64,000 bases of DNA, taken from NCBI RefSeq assembly GCF_000422405.1, contig NZ_KE383824.1, positions 1-64,000 of the forward strand, given 5' to 3'. How positions within the stretch are numbered: position 1 is the first letter of the stretch; each line of letters starts with the position of its first letter. Shown here piece by piece: positions 62,706-64,000 of the stretch. This stretch comes from Microbacterium luticocti DSM 19459. GTDB taxonomy: Bacteria; Actinomycetota; Actinomycetes; Actinomycetales; Microbacteriaceae. Below the pieces are notes generated by a model. It saw only the letters and a list, made by a program, of their open reading frames with translations, had not been told where the DNA came from and did not search any database. The position numbers and the translations under genes are program-made.

Positions 62706-63608
62706 ATGGATCCCCTGGTCGTCGTCCTGATCGTCGCGGGCGCGGTGTGCGCGTTCTGCTGGGTCGCCTCGCTCATCACGAAAGACACCTCGTGGGTCGA
62801 CCGGCTGTGGTCGATCGTGCCGGTCGCGTACGCCTGGATCTTCGCCATCGGCGGCATGGCGGCCGGGGGCGACCCCGCCCGGCTCGCGCTGATGGCGGTG
62901 CTGGTGACGGCGTGGGGCGCCCGGCTCACCTTCAACTTCGCCCGCAAGGGCGGCTACACCGGCATGGAGGACTACCGCTGGGCGATCCTGCGCGGCCGGA
63001 TGTCGTCGTGGGCGTTCCAGGTGTTCAATCTGCTGTTCATCGTGCTCTACCAGAACGCGCTGCTCGTGCTCATCACGCTGCCGGTCTGGCTCGCCGCGCG
63101 GCATCCGGCGCCGCCGATCGGCTGGGACGTGCTGTTCGCCGTGCTGTTCGCCGGGTTCCTGGTGCTGGAGTTCGTCGCCGACCAGCAGCAGTGGGCGTTC
63201 CACCAGGCCAAGCGGCGCGCCGGGGGAACCCTCGAGCCGGGGTTCGCGACCACGGGATTGTTCCGCTACAGCAGGCACCCCAACTTCTTCGCCGAGCAGA
63301 TGCAGTGGTGGATGCTGTACGCGCTCGGCGCGGTCGCCGCGACCGCCTCGGGGCTGGGCTTGTGGGGCGGAGTGCTGAACGGCACGATCGCCGGCGCGGC
63401 GCTGCTGAGCATCCTGTTCGTCGGATCGACCGTGTTCACCGAGTCGATCTCGGCGTCGAAGTACCCGGCGTACCAGGAGTACCGCCGCAGCACGTCGATG
63501 ATCGTGCCCTGGTTCCCGCGCCGCGGCGGGCGCCCTGCCCGCCTGATCAGCCCAGGCGGCCGCCCGACTCGCGCAGATAGCACCGAGCGCACATCGACTC
63601 GTAGGTGA
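62706..63608 (+). CDS. DUF1295 steroid 5-alpha-reductase-like membrane protein
   Basis: 300 aa. Spans at VVVLIVAGAVCAFCWVASLI, IVPVAYAWIFAIGGMAA, LLFIVLYQNALLVLITLPVW, LFAVLFAGFLVLEFVADQQQ. The family signature FRYSRHPNFFAEQMQWWMLY is present, as is YPAYQEYRRSTSMIVPWFPR, the usual C-terminus. The frame then continues 25-30 extra residues and overlaps the thymidine-kinase gene by 62 bp. Membrane NAD(P)H-dependent reductase fold, substrate unknown. Confidence 0.87.
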   Translation: MDPLVVVLIVAGAVCAFCWVASLITKDTSWVDRLWSIVPVAYAWIFAIGGMAAGGDPARLALMAVLVTAWGARLTFNFARKGGYTGMEDYRWAILRGRMSSWAFQVFNLLFIVLYQNALLVLITLPVWLAARHPAPPIGWDVLFAVLFAGFLVLEFVADQQQWAFHQAKRRAGGTLEPGFATTGLFRYSRHPNFFAEQMQWWMLYALGAVAATASGLGLWGGVLNGTIAGAALLSILFVGSTVFTESISASKYPAYQEYRRSTSMIVPWFPRRGGRPARLISPGGRPTRADSTERTSTRR

Positions 63609-64000
63609 CCCGGTCGGCGGTCAACTCGTCGATGGCGACCTGGTCGCCCTCGAACACGAACCGCCCGCCCACCAGCCGGGCGTTGAACAGCGCCTTACGG
63701 CCGCAGCGGCAGATCGTCTTGAGCTCTTCGAGCGAGTGCGCGAGCTCGAGAAGGCGCCGCGAGCCGGGGAACGCCTGGGTCTGGAAGTCAGTACGGATGC
63801 CGTAGGCCAGCACCGGCACGCCGTCCATCACGACGATCCGCAGCAGGTCGTCCACCTGCGCGCGGGTGAGGAACTGCGCCTCATCGATGAGCAGGCAGGC
63901 CACATCGGTGGGGGCATCCGTCGCCGCGGGGATCAGCGCGGTCGCGGCATCGCTGCGCACCCGGGCACGGTGCGCGGCGAGCAGAGCGCGCACATCGTCG
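63547..64000 (-). CDS. tdk: Thymidine kinase, C-terminal part (runs off the right edge)
   Basis: About 150 residues of the C-terminus. Type II thymidine kinase features: VACLLIDEAQFLTRAQVDDL (Walker B with catalytic Glu), VLAYGIRTDFQTQAFPGSRR (lasso/phosphate region), zinc cysteines in ICRCGRKALFNAR and MCARCYLRE. Phosphorylates thymidine. The P-loop half lies outside the window. Confidence 0.93.
   Translation of the reverse strand, partial: DDVRALLAAHRARVRSDAATALIPAATDAPTDVACLLIDEAQFLTRAQVDDLLRIVVMDGVPVLAYGIRTDFQTQAFPGSRRLLELAHSLEELKTICRCGRKALFNARLVGGRFVFEGDQVAIDELTADRVTYESMCARCYLRESGGRLG

Overview
The window is high-GC actinobacterial chromosome, most likely Microbacteriaceae and probably Microbacterium. 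The evidence is about 70% GC with strong third-position G/C, GTG and TTG starts, CarD, GlnR, a SenX3/RegX3-type pair, a MutT1-type Nudix/phosphatase fusion, DUF4244 and Rv3654c-type pilus genes, and the order rlmB-cysS-ispF-carD. The species call is an inference from family recognition; no database was searched.

Positions 1-3500 form an accessory island at the 3' end of a tRNA-Thr(TGT). A 19-bp copy of the tRNA end (966-984) and the tRNA itself (3415-3433) bracket a 2.45-kb integrative element. It carries a 5'-truncated polymorphic-toxin tail, a matching immunity gene, a tyrosine integrase interrupted by an in-frame amber codon, and an excisionase-like HTH gene. Left of it a second, older element seems to repeat the order: protein tail, GAD-like/Tdi1-type immunity gene, excisionase remnant, att.

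Positions 3500-18100 are housekeeping: a DsbA-fold membrane protein without its redox cysteines, a sugar-importer ATPase, a DUF4032 kinase-fold protein, rlmB, cysS, ispF, carD, a lipoprotein, the phosphate-sensing pair regX3/senX3, phoU, gpmA, ygfZ and a nitrobindin-like protein.

Positions 18100-26150 form a nitrogen/phosphate block: glnR, ppk, a MutT1-like gene and pstSCAB. Direct repeats of GTTCACC-type units with 11-bp period (PHO boxes) precede phoU, ppk and pstS, so the window appears to hold both the RegX3 regulator and several of its targets.

Positions 26150-29520 are repeat-rich. Five 86-bp double-palindrome repeats flank a gene for an AbiEi-like HTH plus DUF559 (Vsr-like) nuclease, followed by a PabC-like enzyme and another repeat cluster. 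Positions 29500-39200 hold a frameshifted VOC gene, an AraC regulator, an unusual fusion of an NmrA-like dehydrogenase to a degenerate histidine-kinase ATPase domain, an atypical tRNA-Lys, a nicotinamidase-like gene, an MMPL transporter, an EamA transporter, cspA with a long in-frame upstream reading frame, and a fatty-acid desaturase.

Positions 39200-64000 contain a TAP-like protease, holB, tmk and topA, a tad pilus cluster, acs, a RidA-family gene, a PASTA-containing class A PBP with a metallophosphoesterase, a tRNA-Pro, a HAD hydrolase, an lldD-type dehydrogenase with its FadR-type regulator and twin operators, a four-gene unit of two membrane proteins, an M20 amidohydrolase and a double Lrp regulator, a DUF1295 protein and the end of thymidine kinase. 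A second palindrome family (TGTCTCACAA ... TTCTGAGACA) recurs at 42041-42156 and 56466-56585.
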